Assembly (NCBI RefSeq): GCF_000758625.1
Contig: NZ_CP009283.1
Coordinates: 2,615,501 to 2,679,500, forward strand
Direction of reading: 5' to 3'
DNA: 64,000 nt
Origin: Paenibacillus sp. FSL R7-0273
GTDB taxonomy: Bacteria > Bacillota > Bacilli > Paenibacillales > Paenibacillaceae
Shown piece after piece: positions 53,542-62,464 of the stretch. Numbering within the stretch: position 1 is the stretch's first letter; each line of letters opens with the position of its first letter. The notes under the pieces were generated by a model that saw only the letters and a program-made list of their open reading frames with translations, did not search any database and was not told the DNA's origin. Both the position numbers and the translations under genes were made by a program.

Positions 53542-54034
53542 ATGAAAATGAGTAACAAAGAGATAGAGCAATTGAATACAGCGATGAAACAAACTTCAGA
53601 TAAACGGCTTTACGAAAGATATTTAGCGGTTCGTCTTTGCTTCGAAGGCCATCCCTTTGAGGACATTGGTGAGTTACTTAGTCGTGCACGATCATTATTT
53701 ATTGGCAAGCCTACCAGACCCAAGGACTCACAGGTTTAGAAATGGATCATTCTCCCGGGCAACCGACAAAACTTACGGAAGAACAACGTTATCAGTTAGC
53801 CGCGATGCTGGAGCAGCGTTCACCTATCAATGTGAGTTTCGAGGCTCTTATACCTGGACTCTGCCACTGTTTTCGGAATGGATCAAACGGGAATATGGTG
53901 TCATCATAAGCGTACGTGGAATTAGCGCAATGCTAAAACGGATGAATTTTAGCTTTACTAAAGCCACATACACGCTCGCCAATGCAAACGAGATGTTTCG
54001 TTTAATAAAGAAACTAAAAAAAATCTCTTCTTAA
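53542..54034 (+). pseudogene. remnant of an IS630-family transposase
   Basis: Three frames are needed to read one protein: KMSNKEIEQLNTAMKQTSDKRLYERYLAVRL, then KLTEEQRYQLAAMLEQRSP in a second frame, then WIKREYGVIISVRGISAMLKRMNFSFTKATYTLA in a third. This matches the N-terminal half of IS630-type transposases, including the winged helix before the DDE domain, which is missing. There are at least two frameshifts. It lies just downstream of the second tniQ, so it inserted there later. Confidence 0.8.
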
Positions 54035-54076
54035 TAACTTTGTAAGAAGTGAAACTTTGCGTTTTAATGATGCGTT

Positions 54077-54469
54077 TCATAGTTCAATCTGTTTGTTCTC
54101 AAATATCGTTTTTGCAAGCTTGCGGAATACCTCTTTGGTCTCAGACAGTTTCAATGGTTTAAATATATAGTCGAATGCACCGTGTTGAATTTCTTTTTTT
54201 GTATACATGAAATCATCATGTCCAGAAAGAACAACAACTTTGATATAAGGGTATTGCAGAGAGAGTCTTTCCATCAATTCAATTCCATCCATATGAGGCA
54301 TTCGAATATCAGTAAGCACAATATCGACGGAATTTTCCTTTATATATCTGAGAGCTTCTAAACCATGAGAAAAGCTTGCAAGCAAGTTCATTTTCATTGA
54401 ATCCCAATCCAATGCAGAAAGTCCTTCACGAATTTTATTCTAGTCATCAACGATAATTAGGTTAAACAT
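54077..54469 (-). pseudogene. broken response-regulator receiver domain
   Basis: From ATG 54469 the frame reads MFNLIIVDD, then an in-frame stop (TAG at 54442-54440), then NKIREGLSALDWDSM and the rest of a receiver domain with the phospho-Asp loop (IVLTDIRMPHMDG), VVLSGHDD and FDYIFKPLK. The output domain is absent; YesN/AraC-type regulators normally continue. A single nonsense change (CAG to TAG) explains the stop. It is probably decayed cargo or a leftover of an older locus. Confidence 0.82.
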
Positions 54470-54996
54470 ACTTAAACCTCATAAGACTAAGTGGGAGTTG
54501 CCTCCGCAATCCAGAACTTTCATCTGTCCAAGTCGCTGGAGTCCTTCAAGGTAATCCAGACAAGCATCACCCAAGGCCTGTATCGTTCACCAGATGAGAC
54601 CTATCCCGAGCGCATGTTGCTTTTTGTTTTTTTCAGTCATATCAAGGGATGTCTGAGTTGCTTAAATACAAGTAGCAGAAAAACTATAAGGGTTTGCCTG
54701 AAGTAGTGTAGAGGCCCCCATTTTCTATAACACTAAATCATCCTAATATTGTTCTTGCCTACAGATTATTGTATGCTAATTTCAATTAGAATTTGAGTAG
54801 AAGTTATAAAATGAAGAATACTTATTCTCGAATGCGCCCTATAAAACACAGTATTGATTATGGTCATTTTGTGTGATTTAGATATCTTTGATCAAACTGA
54901 TTTATTTAAGGTATTTAAATGAATTTTCGTTACAACTGGCTATCAGGCATATCAGGTTGAAGTGGTACACTCATATTGCGCGAAAGGATGATTATA
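54470..54996. other. spacer before the ABC-3C cluster
   Basis: AT-rich with a short open frame at 54491-54706 that lacks a ribosome site or recognisable motif. The promoter of the following operon is presumably here, but no convincing -35/-10 pair was seen. Confidence 0.45.
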
Positions 54997-56133
54997 ATGA
55001 ACGATAGTGGAATAATTTCGCAATATGGATTTTTATATCAGCGCAAAGCATTTATGTTATATGCTATGCGACATGCAGGAGCAAAGCAGCTTTTCATATT
55101 TGAAGGCCGGGATGATGTGGAAATCGGGTCAGATGATAAAATATACGCTATACAAGATTCCAACGGGTGTTGCATTCAAGTGAAAAGTGGGCATGTATCC
55201 GAGGAGTGTTTTTCTCGGATCATATGTAATTGGTTACTGCTTGATGATACGAAAACTACAAATTTTGAGCTTGCTCTTGAAAACGATTTATCATTTGATT
55301 GCTCACAAGAAGAAAGAGTAGCGGCAATATATGAATTTATTCTAAGTGGCGAAAAGAAAAAGAAGACTGCAATAGCTAGGAAGGCCTATGAAAAATATAA
55401 GGACCAGCTAGATGAAGGATCATGTAGTGTAAAGGAACAAGTAATATCTCTACTTAATCGACTTAAAAAATCTGTTATGTCCATGGAAGAATACGATCAA
55501 GAACTGGCTGTCATATTTAATGAACACTATTGTTCTGATATTACAGATTACGAAGTGGCAAAGTCCAAGCGGTTAGAGCGCTTCTTATCCTATATAAACT
55601 TGAGAATAGACGATGCTATTAAAAACAAGAAGCCATATACGTTGCTCTATAAGGATTTTGTTCAGCTTGTTCTGCAAGTAAAAGAAGAAATCAATGATAA
55701 AAAATATACTGTTGATATTAAATCAATTAAAAATAAATCAAAGGAACCTGCTCGAAAAATTGTTGAAGAACGGGTTGCTCGCGAAGTCAAACAATTATTT
55801 TTAATAGACAGCAGAGAGGATTTTGTAATTGAAGGGATAGTACATGAGTTAATGTACAAGGATTTTCGCAGTGTTTTCGAACAACGAAAAACTATGGAAT
55901 TATCTAATCTAGAACAAACCGCTAAAGAGAACTATGAGTCTGCCAAGTTTTCAATAAGCGATGTTGATTTTACTCCAAAAAACGTGTTCATTAAAACAGT
56001 TGATAAACAAATTGAGAGCGAATTACTTCCCCCAGGTCCTATATACAGAAAAGGCTGCTACATATACTTAACTGGTGAGGGTGTACAAGAAGATGTTCAA
56101 ATTACATGGGGTGAAGAAAATGATACTGAATGA
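54997..56133 (+). CDS. ABC-3C effector: nuclease-like N terminus
   Basis: The 378-residue product has an N-terminal restriction-endonuclease-like signature: YGFLYQRKAFMLYAM, FEGRDDVEI (residues 35-43) and IQVKSG (60-65), the acidic plus Q-x-K pattern seen in DUF4297/Cap4-type effector nucleases. The C-terminal half is helical with a short beta end and fits the domain that meets the ATPase in ABC-three-component systems. ATG 54997 follows GAAAGGATG. It overlaps the next gene, forming a three-gene conflict operon. Confidence 0.75.
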   Translation: MNDSGIISQYGFLYQRKAFMLYAMRHAGAKQLFIFEGRDDVEIGSDDKIYAIQDSNGCCIQVKSGHVSEECFSRIICNWLLLDDTKTTNFELALENDLSFDCSQEERVAAIYEFILSGEKKKKTAIARKAYEKYKDQLDEGSCSVKEQVISLLNRLKKSVMSMEEYDQELAVIFNEHYCSDITDYEVAKSKRLERFLSYINLRIDDAIKNKKPYTLLYKDFVQLVLQVKEEINDKKYTVDIKSIKNKSKEPARKIVEERVAREVKQLFLIDSREDFVIEGIVHELMYKDFRSVFEQRKTMELSNLEQTAKENYESAKFSISDVDFTPKNVFIKTVDKQIESELLPPGPIYRKGCYIYLTGEGVQEDVQITWGEENDTE

Positions 56134-56548
56134 AGTGATATCGGAAGCTGAATATGCTGATATTATCATAACGTTACTGAAGCCGCCGTATGAAATTAAA
56201 TCAATAACCAAAATTGTATTTATTGCTTTTTGCGTAAAAAACGAAACTAATCATTCAAAATACAAGAATCGGACGAAGGATTTTGTTGATGTATTCTTTA
56301 GTAATATTTCTCTAAAACTTACTACGCATAACCATGAGATCAAGCAAATAATAAGTGTAATAGATAAACTTAATAAAACATCAAAAGTGTCAATTAGCCG
56401 AGATGAGATTTGCCTTACACATGAATTTAATTTCCAGTCGGAGTGTAGTTTTTTGGTTTTTTGTAAAACTAAAAACCCAAATCCAATTAGTGAAGTAAAC
56501 AAGCTTGATCCCAAAGCATTGATTGAGGAGGTGTTACGTTATGTTTAG
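56120..56548 (+). CDS. ABC-3C middle component
   Basis: This 142-residue protein begins MILNEVISEAEYADIIITLLKPP and has a predicted helix-rich fold. GGGGTGA precedes ATG 56120, which lies inside the end of the first gene (14-base overlap). The small middle component is the hallmark of ABC-3C systems and is thought to bridge effector and ATPase. I assign it from position and size more than from motifs. Confidence 0.7.
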   Translation: MILNEVISEAEYADIIITLLKPPYEIKSITKIVFIAFCVKNETNHSKYKNRTKDFVDVFFSNISLKLTTHNHEIKQIISVIDKLNKTSKVSISRDEICLTHEFNFQSECSFLVFCKTKNPNPISEVNKLDPKALIEEVLRYV

Positions 56549-58235
56549 AGTTAAATCAATATTTTTTAATAATGCGGATGATCAGCAAAAGTACACATTT
56601 TCAGACCATACTTTTGTTTACGGTCCTAATACTGTTGGTAAAACCGCACTGACAAAAGCTATTGATTTCGTGTTAGGGAGTAGTGAACGTCTTACTTATC
56701 AAGGGTTGGATAATATTGACAGCATTGAAGCTCATTTGACAAATGATTTAACAAACCTATGGATTAAGCGAAGCATATCAGACGGTTATTTTTTTCGTCG
56801 AACCGAGAAGAGTGCCTATACAGAAATAAGTGTGGATACATATAAGAACAATATTTGTTTAATGCTGACTGATAATCCGAATAATCATTTCATGCATGTA
56901 TATAATAAAGTGTTTGATGAGAGGCCGACTTTTCGATCATTCAGTTTTATAAATTACATTGACGAAAAAGGGCTTGGGGATTTGAGCGTTGTTTTCACTC
57001 GTGCCAAAGATTTAAAACATCAAATTCGTATCCGCAATATTATGAATTTCTTTTTCAATTACGAGAATATTGAGCAGATTTATGAAAAGGAAATACTTCT
57101 AGATGAACGTCAAAAAGAGTTGGACAAATTATCTAAAGATTACCAAGAATATCAACGAAGCCTACAACAGTTAAAGAAATTGTTTGATGAGCTGCAGTTG
57201 AACCACACTGGAGAATATAAAAAAGACCATTCAACCTATCTTGAGTTCCGCACAAGTTTTACAAGGAAGGCGAAATCTCAATCTAAAGATCTTGTATATT
57301 TATCAAAGGCTTCTTTCTCGCTTGCGGAAGAAATCAAGCTTTATTCTTTTATGAATGCACAATCAAAAAATATGATTGAGAGAAAAGGTAGAATTGAAAG
57401 ATTACTGGCGATACTCACTTCTATTGTAGAAGAAGAGCCCGAATATGAGCAATACACAAATAATATTTTGAATACAATAAAGGAAATTGGACAAGAAAAT
57501 GTGATTCTTTCATTAACAGATTATCAAAAAGCGATAAGAGAGATCAAAGCGGAAAAAGAAAAAATTGATGCGCAGGTAAGAATAGCTAAAGGGCAAGCGT
57601 CAGAAATATCATACGAAGATGCCATGAAAAAAATAGGGGTATTGGAACATGTTTTTGCAGTGCTTAGTAAAGACATTGATGCTCCCAAAATTGAAGCATT
57701 GCAAAGAGAAACGGCGCAGTTAAAGAACGAAATTAAAGTATTAAAATCTTCATTCAATAAAAAAGAGATAGATGCTTTTAATAGCCGCCTTACAAAGCTA
57801 TATTTAGAGAGCGGATTGAAAGTTAAGCATCTGAATGAGGATACGCAGGACCCGGGTTTTGCGTTGGAGTTTGAGCCATTTAAACTCTGCCTTTTTGCTA
57901 GTCATAAAAAAGGTGATATTACTGAGCGGTTTATGCCCGGAAGTATGGCAAGACAAACACATCTTCAAATACTTGTTTATTTATCTATGTTCGATTACTT
58001 GAAAATACATTTTTCTGATTTTATTTATATGCCGCTTCTAATAATTGATTCAGCTAATCAGCCGATGGGAATTGAAAGCTTTAAAGAAGTTTATCCTACC
58101 ATTGTTGCTTTTGCTAATAAAATTGGTCTTCAGACAATATTCCTTTCAAAAGATAAAATTGAGGGTATTTCTTATGATGGTTTCATAGATGTATCTGGAG
58201 GACTAAACAAATTTCATGATCATCAAGTTGAATAA
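56541..58235 (+). CDS. ABC-3C Rad50/SMC-like ATPase
   Basis: This 564-residue ATPase has Walker A GPNTVGKTA (28-36), a coiled-coil middle (ELDKLSKDYQEYQRSLQQLKKLFDELQ, EIKAEKEKIDAQVR), a signature-like PGSMARQTHLQILVYL and Walker B IYMPLLIIDSANQPMG. The head order and size match the ATPase of ABC-3C systems. GAGGAGGTG precedes ATG 56541, inside the middle gene. It would power or sense DNA engagement and trigger the nuclease-like partner. Confidence 0.85.
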   Translation: MFRVKSIFFNNADDQQKYTFSDHTFVYGPNTVGKTALTKAIDFVLGSSERLTYQGLDNIDSIEAHLTNDLTNLWIKRSISDGYFFRRTEKSAYTEISVDTYKNNICLMLTDNPNNHFMHVYNKVFDERPTFRSFSFINYIDEKGLGDLSVVFTRAKDLKHQIRIRNIMNFFFNYENIEQIYEKEILLDERQKELDKLSKDYQEYQRSLQQLKKLFDELQLNHTGEYKKDHSTYLEFRTSFTRKAKSQSKDLVYLSKASFSLAEEIKLYSFMNAQSKNMIERKGRIERLLAILTSIVEEEPEYEQYTNNILNTIKEIGQENVILSLTDYQKAIREIKAEKEKIDAQVRIAKGQASEISYEDAMKKIGVLEHVFAVLSKDIDAPKIEALQRETAQLKNEIKVLKSSFNKKEIDAFNSRLTKLYLESGLKVKHLNEDTQDPGFALEFEPFKLCLFASHKKGDITERFMPGSMARQTHLQILVYLSMFDYLKIHFSDFIYMPLLIIDSANQPMGIESFKEVYPTIVAFANKIGLQTIFLSKDKIEGISYDGFIDVSGGLNKFHDHQVE

Positions 58236-58594
58236 TGGATATAGCCTCATTCTGCCATAAGCCATCGATCTGGAATACGTCTTCTAATTATGGCCTAAAG
58301 TCAAAGGAAAAGATTAAGGTTGGTTTGGCTTTGCAATATTATTTTCCTTTTCTGCTTTCTTATATAAATGTAAGCGTCCTATAGCCCTCATCTTGATGTC
58401 AAGGTTGGAGCTCTCCTCTAAAATGACATCAGATTTTATCAAAATCCAAACTCGCACGTCAAATGTTCGTGATTAAAAGCAAGTATTAATCATAAGAGCA
58501 AAGCATCGAGGCGAGAAAACATTTGTGGAATACAAATTTCATTTAAGGTTTATTGAGAAAGTCAGAGAAGTTGAAGAAAACGAATAGGGCAAGA
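58236..58594. other. spacer with remnants, no intact gene
   Basis: Short open stretches (for example one ending REVEENE) are interrupted by stops and lack start signals. No family is recognised. Confidence 0.4.
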
Positions 58595-58595
58595 A

Positions 58596-58784
58596 CTTTG
58601 GTCAACTACAAACAGCTCATTAAACAAATATAATCGCGATACTGCACTGGATGAGTTTGAGTGGGATGAAGTTAGTGAACTTCAGCTTTTCAACATTGAA
58701 AATAGTGAAGAATTTATTGCGAAGTTAAATCAGATGACAAAAGAAGGCATCTCTTGGATGGCTATGAATGAACCAACCGCTTAA
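58596..58784 (+). pseudogene. 3' remnant of an unknown gene
   Basis: An open frame without a start codon reads SSLNKYNRDTALDEFEWDEV and continues to QMTKEGISWMAMNEPTA before its stop, directly followed by a good terminator at 58775. This looks like the intact tail of a gene whose front was lost. It was not recognised. Confidence 0.5.
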
Positions 58785-58803
58785 TCAGCGGTTTTTTTTA
58801 TTT
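58775..58803 (+). terminator. rho-independent terminator
   Basis: AACCGCT pairs with AGCGGTT, followed by a long T run. Confidence 0.85.
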
Positions 58804-58921
58804 TAAAATGCCTCTATCTACATACGGAAGCCAGTATCATATTTTAATCGACGAAAAAGGAAATATAGTGATACAATAGGAAAAAAGATACAACTGTAAA
58901 TTGTCAAGCGGGGAAATGCAA

Positions 58922-59207
58922 TTGACTACAGCAAATGCTTACTTATTTAACGGTAAAAAAACTTATTTCTTATAGTCATTTTGATGCTTATAGAGACACA
59001 CTATTAAATGCGGGGATAGAGGTTACGTCAACTACGATAGAAGGTATATTCGAAGAAATTATGGAAGAGCATTCCGAGAGGAAACGTGAAGCCGATAGGC
59101 TGTTTTTTGAACATGTTTTTTATGGACAGTTAAAAAACATATATTTTCACAAAATAAACAATGGATTACCTCAAAAAAATAGGTTTATTCAAAGAGTAAC
59201 TATATAA
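58922..59207 (+). pseudogene. unknown gene broken by a frameshift and an IS insertion
   Basis: A TTG start (58922) after AAGCGGGGA gives MTTANAYLFNGKK; the A7 run at 58955-58961 then shifts frame to LISYSHFDAYRDTLLNAGIEVTSTTIEGIFEEIMEEHSERKREADRLFFEH. The frame is cut by the IS630 element at the TA target. Removing the IS (and one TA) continues the same frame without a stop into 60369-60598, but that part is repeat-rich and may not be coding. The family is unknown. Confidence 0.55.
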
Positions 59208-60366
59208 GTTGAACGAAAGAACCCAGCAATCAAAGTCGGTCACATAGGCGGTCAATGATTGCACAAGGGTTTTGCATAATTTCATCCATAAACTGCCCGA
59301 CGCGCAGACGGATTTCGGAAACGGTGGAATAGAAGACGTTATTGATTACACTAGATTTGAGCCATTTCCAGAGACCTTCTACAATGTTGAACTGCGGGCT
59401 GTAGGGTGGCAGAAACACAAGTACTAACCGTTTATTTTGTTCTTCCAGAAACGGTTGAAGCAGCTTGGCATGATGAATTCGAGCATTATCTAACACTAGA
59501 ACCAGTTTTCCCGTTGGATAAGCCAAGAGGATTTTCTGGAGAAAGGTAAGAAACGTTTCAGCGGTATATTGTTCGTCTTCTTGCCCGATTTGTCCCGTCT
59601 CATAGTCAACCGTAGCGAGTAGCTTGACTCCGCGATGCTTACCTGTGGTTGGAATGATTCGCTGCTTTCCGCGAAGAAACCAGGTTTTCTGAATCGCTTG
59701 ATAATCCCGAATCATAGATTCATCTTCAAATAGCAAGTGATCGATTTCATCGTTCAGTAACTTTTTTTCAAGTCGGGAAAGGTCGTTTCGGCAAACTGGC
59801 GCTGCTTTTCAGGGTCTGCTGCTGCGAGTGTGTAAGTGCGTTTCGTGTAGCTGAGCCCTAATCGTTCCATGACCTTGGAGATCCCTCGGAGCGAATAGCG
59901 GTGATTCCATTCTCGCTCCACATAAGCGGCAATGAGTTCAAGCGTCCAGTTGTGTTTAGCCGCAAAGCCGACCTCATGCGGAACCGAATAGGCGATCGTC
60001 TGTTTCAGCTGATCCTGCTGCTCCTTCGTCAGCCGAGTTGGTGCACCTGATGAGTACTTCAGTTGCAAGGCTGTCAATCCACCGGTTTCGTACGTGTGAA
60101 TGTAGCTGCTCACCGTCATTCGATTTCGATTTAAAATGCCAGCGATCTCCACCATGGATGTGCCCTTCAAATGCAAATAGATCGCTTAATAACGCTCATA
60201 CATGCGTCGCTCTTTGGCTTGCTTCATAGCCTCTGTTACTTTTTCCAGTTCGGTATGCTTATCCATGACGTTCACCACTTGTCCGTTTTTTTAAATTTGT
60301 TTCTTATTCGACAAATGGTTCGTTTTTCCTTGTCAAGGTTTGCTAAGAACTTTGATTCAACTTATA
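59203..60366 (-). mobile_element. IS630-family insertion sequence, 1164 bp
   Basis: Inverted ends TATAAGTTGAA(C/T)(G/C)AAAG start at 59203 and, inverted, at 60366. TA dinucleotides flank both sides (59201-59202 and 60367-60368), as expected for TA target duplication. The transposase is encoded on the minus strand in two frames. Confidence 0.92.
59230..60266 (-). pseudogene. IS630 transposase, frameshift-joined, with a nonsense codon
   Basis: From ATG 60266 (MDKHTELEKVTEAMKQAKERRMYERY) there is an in-frame TAA (60188-60186) before AIYLHLKGTSMVEIAGIL, so the first part is broken by one base change. The first frame ends FPDLKKSY at 59754; a -1 shift at the A-run (A AAA AAG) reads FPDLKKKLLNDEIDHLLFEDES into the second frame, as in other IS630 elements. 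The DDE residues are FEDES, VLDNARIHH and NIVEGLW. Frameshifting itself is likely normal; the nonsense codon is probably inactivating unless ATG 60128 (MVEIAGIL) is used. Confidence 0.85.
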
Positions 60367-60447
60367 TAGAATAATAAATACAATGAACAGAAAAGAATCC
60401 ATTCCGCCTCAACATCATGACATGTTCAATCCTCCATCTGTAGGAAG

Positions 60448-60576
60448 ACAAGAACATAGTCCCATTGAAACCCGCGCCCGGCGCGGGTTTTCTGTTTTAT
60501 GGGATCAAGTTCTTGTCCTTTGCTCGGGACAAGAACTTGGTCCCATTGCCGATAATGGACAAGAACATGGTACTAT
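60448..60576. repeat. GACAAGAACxTGGTCCCATT repeats
   Basis: GACAAGAACATAGTCCCATT occurs at 60448, GACAAGAACTTGGTCCCATT at about 60529 and GACAAGAACATGGTACTATT near 60558. TGGGATCAAGTTCTTGTCC at about 60510 is the inverted copy of the second, making a stem of about 18 pairs with a 7-base loop. Confidence 0.75.
60468..60498 (+). terminator. GC-rich terminator-like hairpin
   Basis: AAACCCGCGC pairs with GCGCGGGTTT, followed by TCTGTTTT. Its presence inside the open frame 60383-60598 argues against that frame being coding. Confidence 0.8.
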
Positions 60577-60598
60577 TTCCGATTTGATAATTGTCTAA

Positions 60599-60800
60599 TA
60601 ATAGTTATATAACTATGACGCATTCTCAAGGACTGGTATGAGAATTGAAGCGGCTCAACCAATGCACTGCTGTCAGTAAAAATATGATCAAAGCAATATT
60701 TAGTTTAATCCAGACTGCTCTAAAAGGGTCAACTGTAAGGATATAGCCAGTGCTTTTTATAGTATTTCATCAATGGTATGTAGGTTATTAAGATGAATGG
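60599..60800. other. spacer at the island border, no gene
   Basis: Searched for an inverted copy of the 43721 end; none seen. No gene is recognised. Confidence 0.4.
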
Positions 60801-60829
60801 TTGACATTAATCGAATGAACGTTTATTAT
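60801..60829 (+). promoter_or_regulatory. promoter of the TetR gene with an operator in the spacer
   Basis: TTGACA (60801-60806) and TATTAT (60824-60829) are 17 bases apart; the spacer contains AATCGAATGAACGTTT (60809-60824), related to the perfect dyad at 61551. Confidence 0.7.
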
Positions 60830-60835
60830 AGACGC

Positions 60836-61408
60836 ATGAGACATAAAGATGAGAATAAAAGTGAGCGTATTTTTAATGCTTCGATCCAGTTGATCAATGA
60901 ACTGGGTTTATCGGAAGCTTCGATGTCCAAAATCGCAAAAAAAGCCGGTGTATCTGCTTCGACGATTTACGTATACTTTGAAAATAAGGAGGATATGCTG
61001 AATAAATTATATTTGAGTATCAAAAAGGAAATGAGCTTGGAAGTGTTCTATGATTACAATGAATCTATGCCATTAAAAACGGCATTTGAGCATGCCTTAG
61101 GAAAGTATATCGACTTTGTTTTGACGCATAAAGATGAGTTCTTATTTCTGGAGCAATTTTCAAATTCACCACTACTTGATAAATTGTCCCGTAATGAGGG
61201 ATTAGAATATTTTGAACCTCTCATTAAATTATTTGAAAAGGGCAAAAGTCAGAATGTTTTCAAACAAGTGGACACGAGCCTGCTCCATATGTTTATGTTC
61301 AACCCGGTGATGCAATATGTTAAAGAATATTTTGGTGGCCGATTAGAATTTAAACAAGAAAGCTTGAACGAGATTGTTCAAATGACCTGGGATGCTTTAA
61401 AAGCTTAA
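60836..61408 (+). CDS. TetR/AcrR-family repressor
   Basis: The HTH NKSERIFNASIQLINELGLSEASMSKIAKKAGVSASTIYVYFENKEDML is classic TetR; the C-terminal ligand domain is about 140 residues. The promoter at 60801-60829 would start RNA at about 60836, which is the ATG itself, and no ribosome site precedes it; the message may be leaderless. An earlier in-frame ATG (60797) lies within the promoter. It likely controls itself and the DUF3737-PatB operon through the AATCGAA dyads. Confidence 0.88.
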   Translation: MRHKDENKSERIFNASIQLINELGLSEASMSKIAKKAGVSASTIYVYFENKEDMLNKLYLSIKKEMSLEVFYDYNESMPLKTAFEHALGKYIDFVLTHKDEFLFLEQFSNSPLLDKLSRNEGLEYFEPLIKLFEKGKSQNVFKQVDTSLLHMFMFNPVMQYVKEYFGGRLEFKQESLNEIVQMTWDALKA

Positions 61409-61484
61409 TCAGACGTTCAGAGGGAGCTATGTGTAATTAGAAGGTTACAAAATTATTCCCTCTGGCTTTAAGCGATTCATAATT

Positions 61485-61500
61485 AATCGAATGATCGTTT
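61485..61500. promoter_or_regulatory. TetR operator copy
   Basis: AATCGAATGATCGTTT, followed by ATTATGG, resembles the operator in the TetR promoter (TTTATTAT). Confidence 0.6.
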
Positions 61501-61550
61501 ATTATGGTGCGGGACGTTACTTTGATAAGCATGTACCTATAAAATTAAAT

Positions 61551-61566
61551 AATCGAATGTTCGATT
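61551..61566. promoter_or_regulatory. perfect TetR operator dyad
   Basis: AATCGAA-TG-TTCGATT is a perfect palindrome about 26 bases before the DUF3737 start codon. Confidence 0.75.
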
Positions 61567-61591
61567 ATAAAAAGAAAGAAGGCAATTTAAG

Positions 61592-62464
61592 ATGCATTTG
61601 ATTGAAAAAGGAATATTCAAAGGCGAGCGCCCTTTATATAAGATTGCTAATACGGAAATTAAGCATAGTGAGTTTTTGGCTGGAGAATCAGCAGTAAAAG
61701 AGAGTCGGAATTTGAAAGTGGCAGATTGTAGTTTTTTTGGTAAATATCCGTTCTGGCATAACCAAGACATAGACATACAGGACAGTTATTTCTCGGATGG
61801 CAGCCGGGCAGCGATATGGTACAGCAGCCACGTCCAGATGACCAATTGCAGAGTGGATGCGCCTAAGATTTTTAGGGATGCACGAAACATCACGATTCAC
61901 AAGACAGTTATGGATACGAATGAGACCTTATGGGACTGTGAAAATGTTATAATCTCAAATTCTGAATTCAAGGGGAATTACTTACTACTGCACGCCTCCA
62001 ATATAGAACTTGATCATTTTAAATTAGACGGTGACTACTCCTTCCAGCATGTTAAAAAAGGTATTGTGCGTAATAGTGTGATCTTATCAAAAGATGCCTT
62101 TTGGAATACAGAGGATATTACGGTCTATGATTCGGTTTTAGAGGGCGAGTACCTAGGTTGGTATTCCAAAAATTTAAAACTGGTTAACTGTAAAATTATT
62201 GGCACACAGCCCTTATGTTATGCAGAGAACCTTATCCTTGAAAACTGCGAAATGATTGATACGGACTTGTCTTTCGAGTATTCGACTGTACATGCAACCA
62301 TTTTAAACACCATAGACAGCGTTAAGAATCCAATCAGCGGTATGATCAGGGCAGAAGGTATTAGAGAACTCATTTTAGACGATCCAGAGCTTGATTTTTC
62401 CAGTACACAAATTAATACCGGGATAGACACTAAGGAATTAGAGGAGGCCATCCTTGAAGTATGA
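61592..62464 (+). CDS. DUF3737 protein (beta-helix)
   Basis: This 290-residue protein is made of repeating short strands (for example NLKVADCSFFGKYPFWHNQDIDIQDSYFSDGSRAAIWYSSHVQMTNC) that predict a right-handed beta-helix. Family members are found beside PatB/MalY-type lyases and flavodoxins in Firmicutes, as here. Function is unknown; the fold resembles pectate-lyase-like or cell-surface glycan proteins but no catalytic motif is clear. The stop overlaps the PatB start. Confidence 0.88.
   Translation: MHLIEKGIFKGERPLYKIANTEIKHSEFLAGESAVKESRNLKVADCSFFGKYPFWHNQDIDIQDSYFSDGSRAAIWYSSHVQMTNCRVDAPKIFRDARNITIHKTVMDTNETLWDCENVIISNSEFKGNYLLLHASNIELDHFKLDGDYSFQHVKKGIVRNSVILSKDAFWNTEDITVYDSVLEGEYLGWYSKNLKLVNCKIIGTQPLCYAENLILENCEMIDTDLSFEYSTVHATILNTIDSVKNPISGMIRAEGIRELILDDPELDFSSTQINTGIDTKELEEAILEV

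Noticed and set aside
54491..54706. 71-residue open frame
   Set aside because: No ribosome site, no recognisable motif, and located in decayed sequence.
60383..60598. 71-residue protein
   Set aside because: It contains a terminator-like hairpin and inverted repeats; coding only as part of a broken gene is conceivable.
43721..60600. CRISPR-associated transposon (CAST)
   Set aside because: No Cas5/6/7/8 or Cas12k-like gene and no repeat-spacer array is present in the element visible here.
53400..60800. Second transposon end
   Set aside because: I looked for the inverted TTTATCACTT and GCACAATCACA words and a TACAT duplicate; none convincing was found, so the end is decayed or outside the window.
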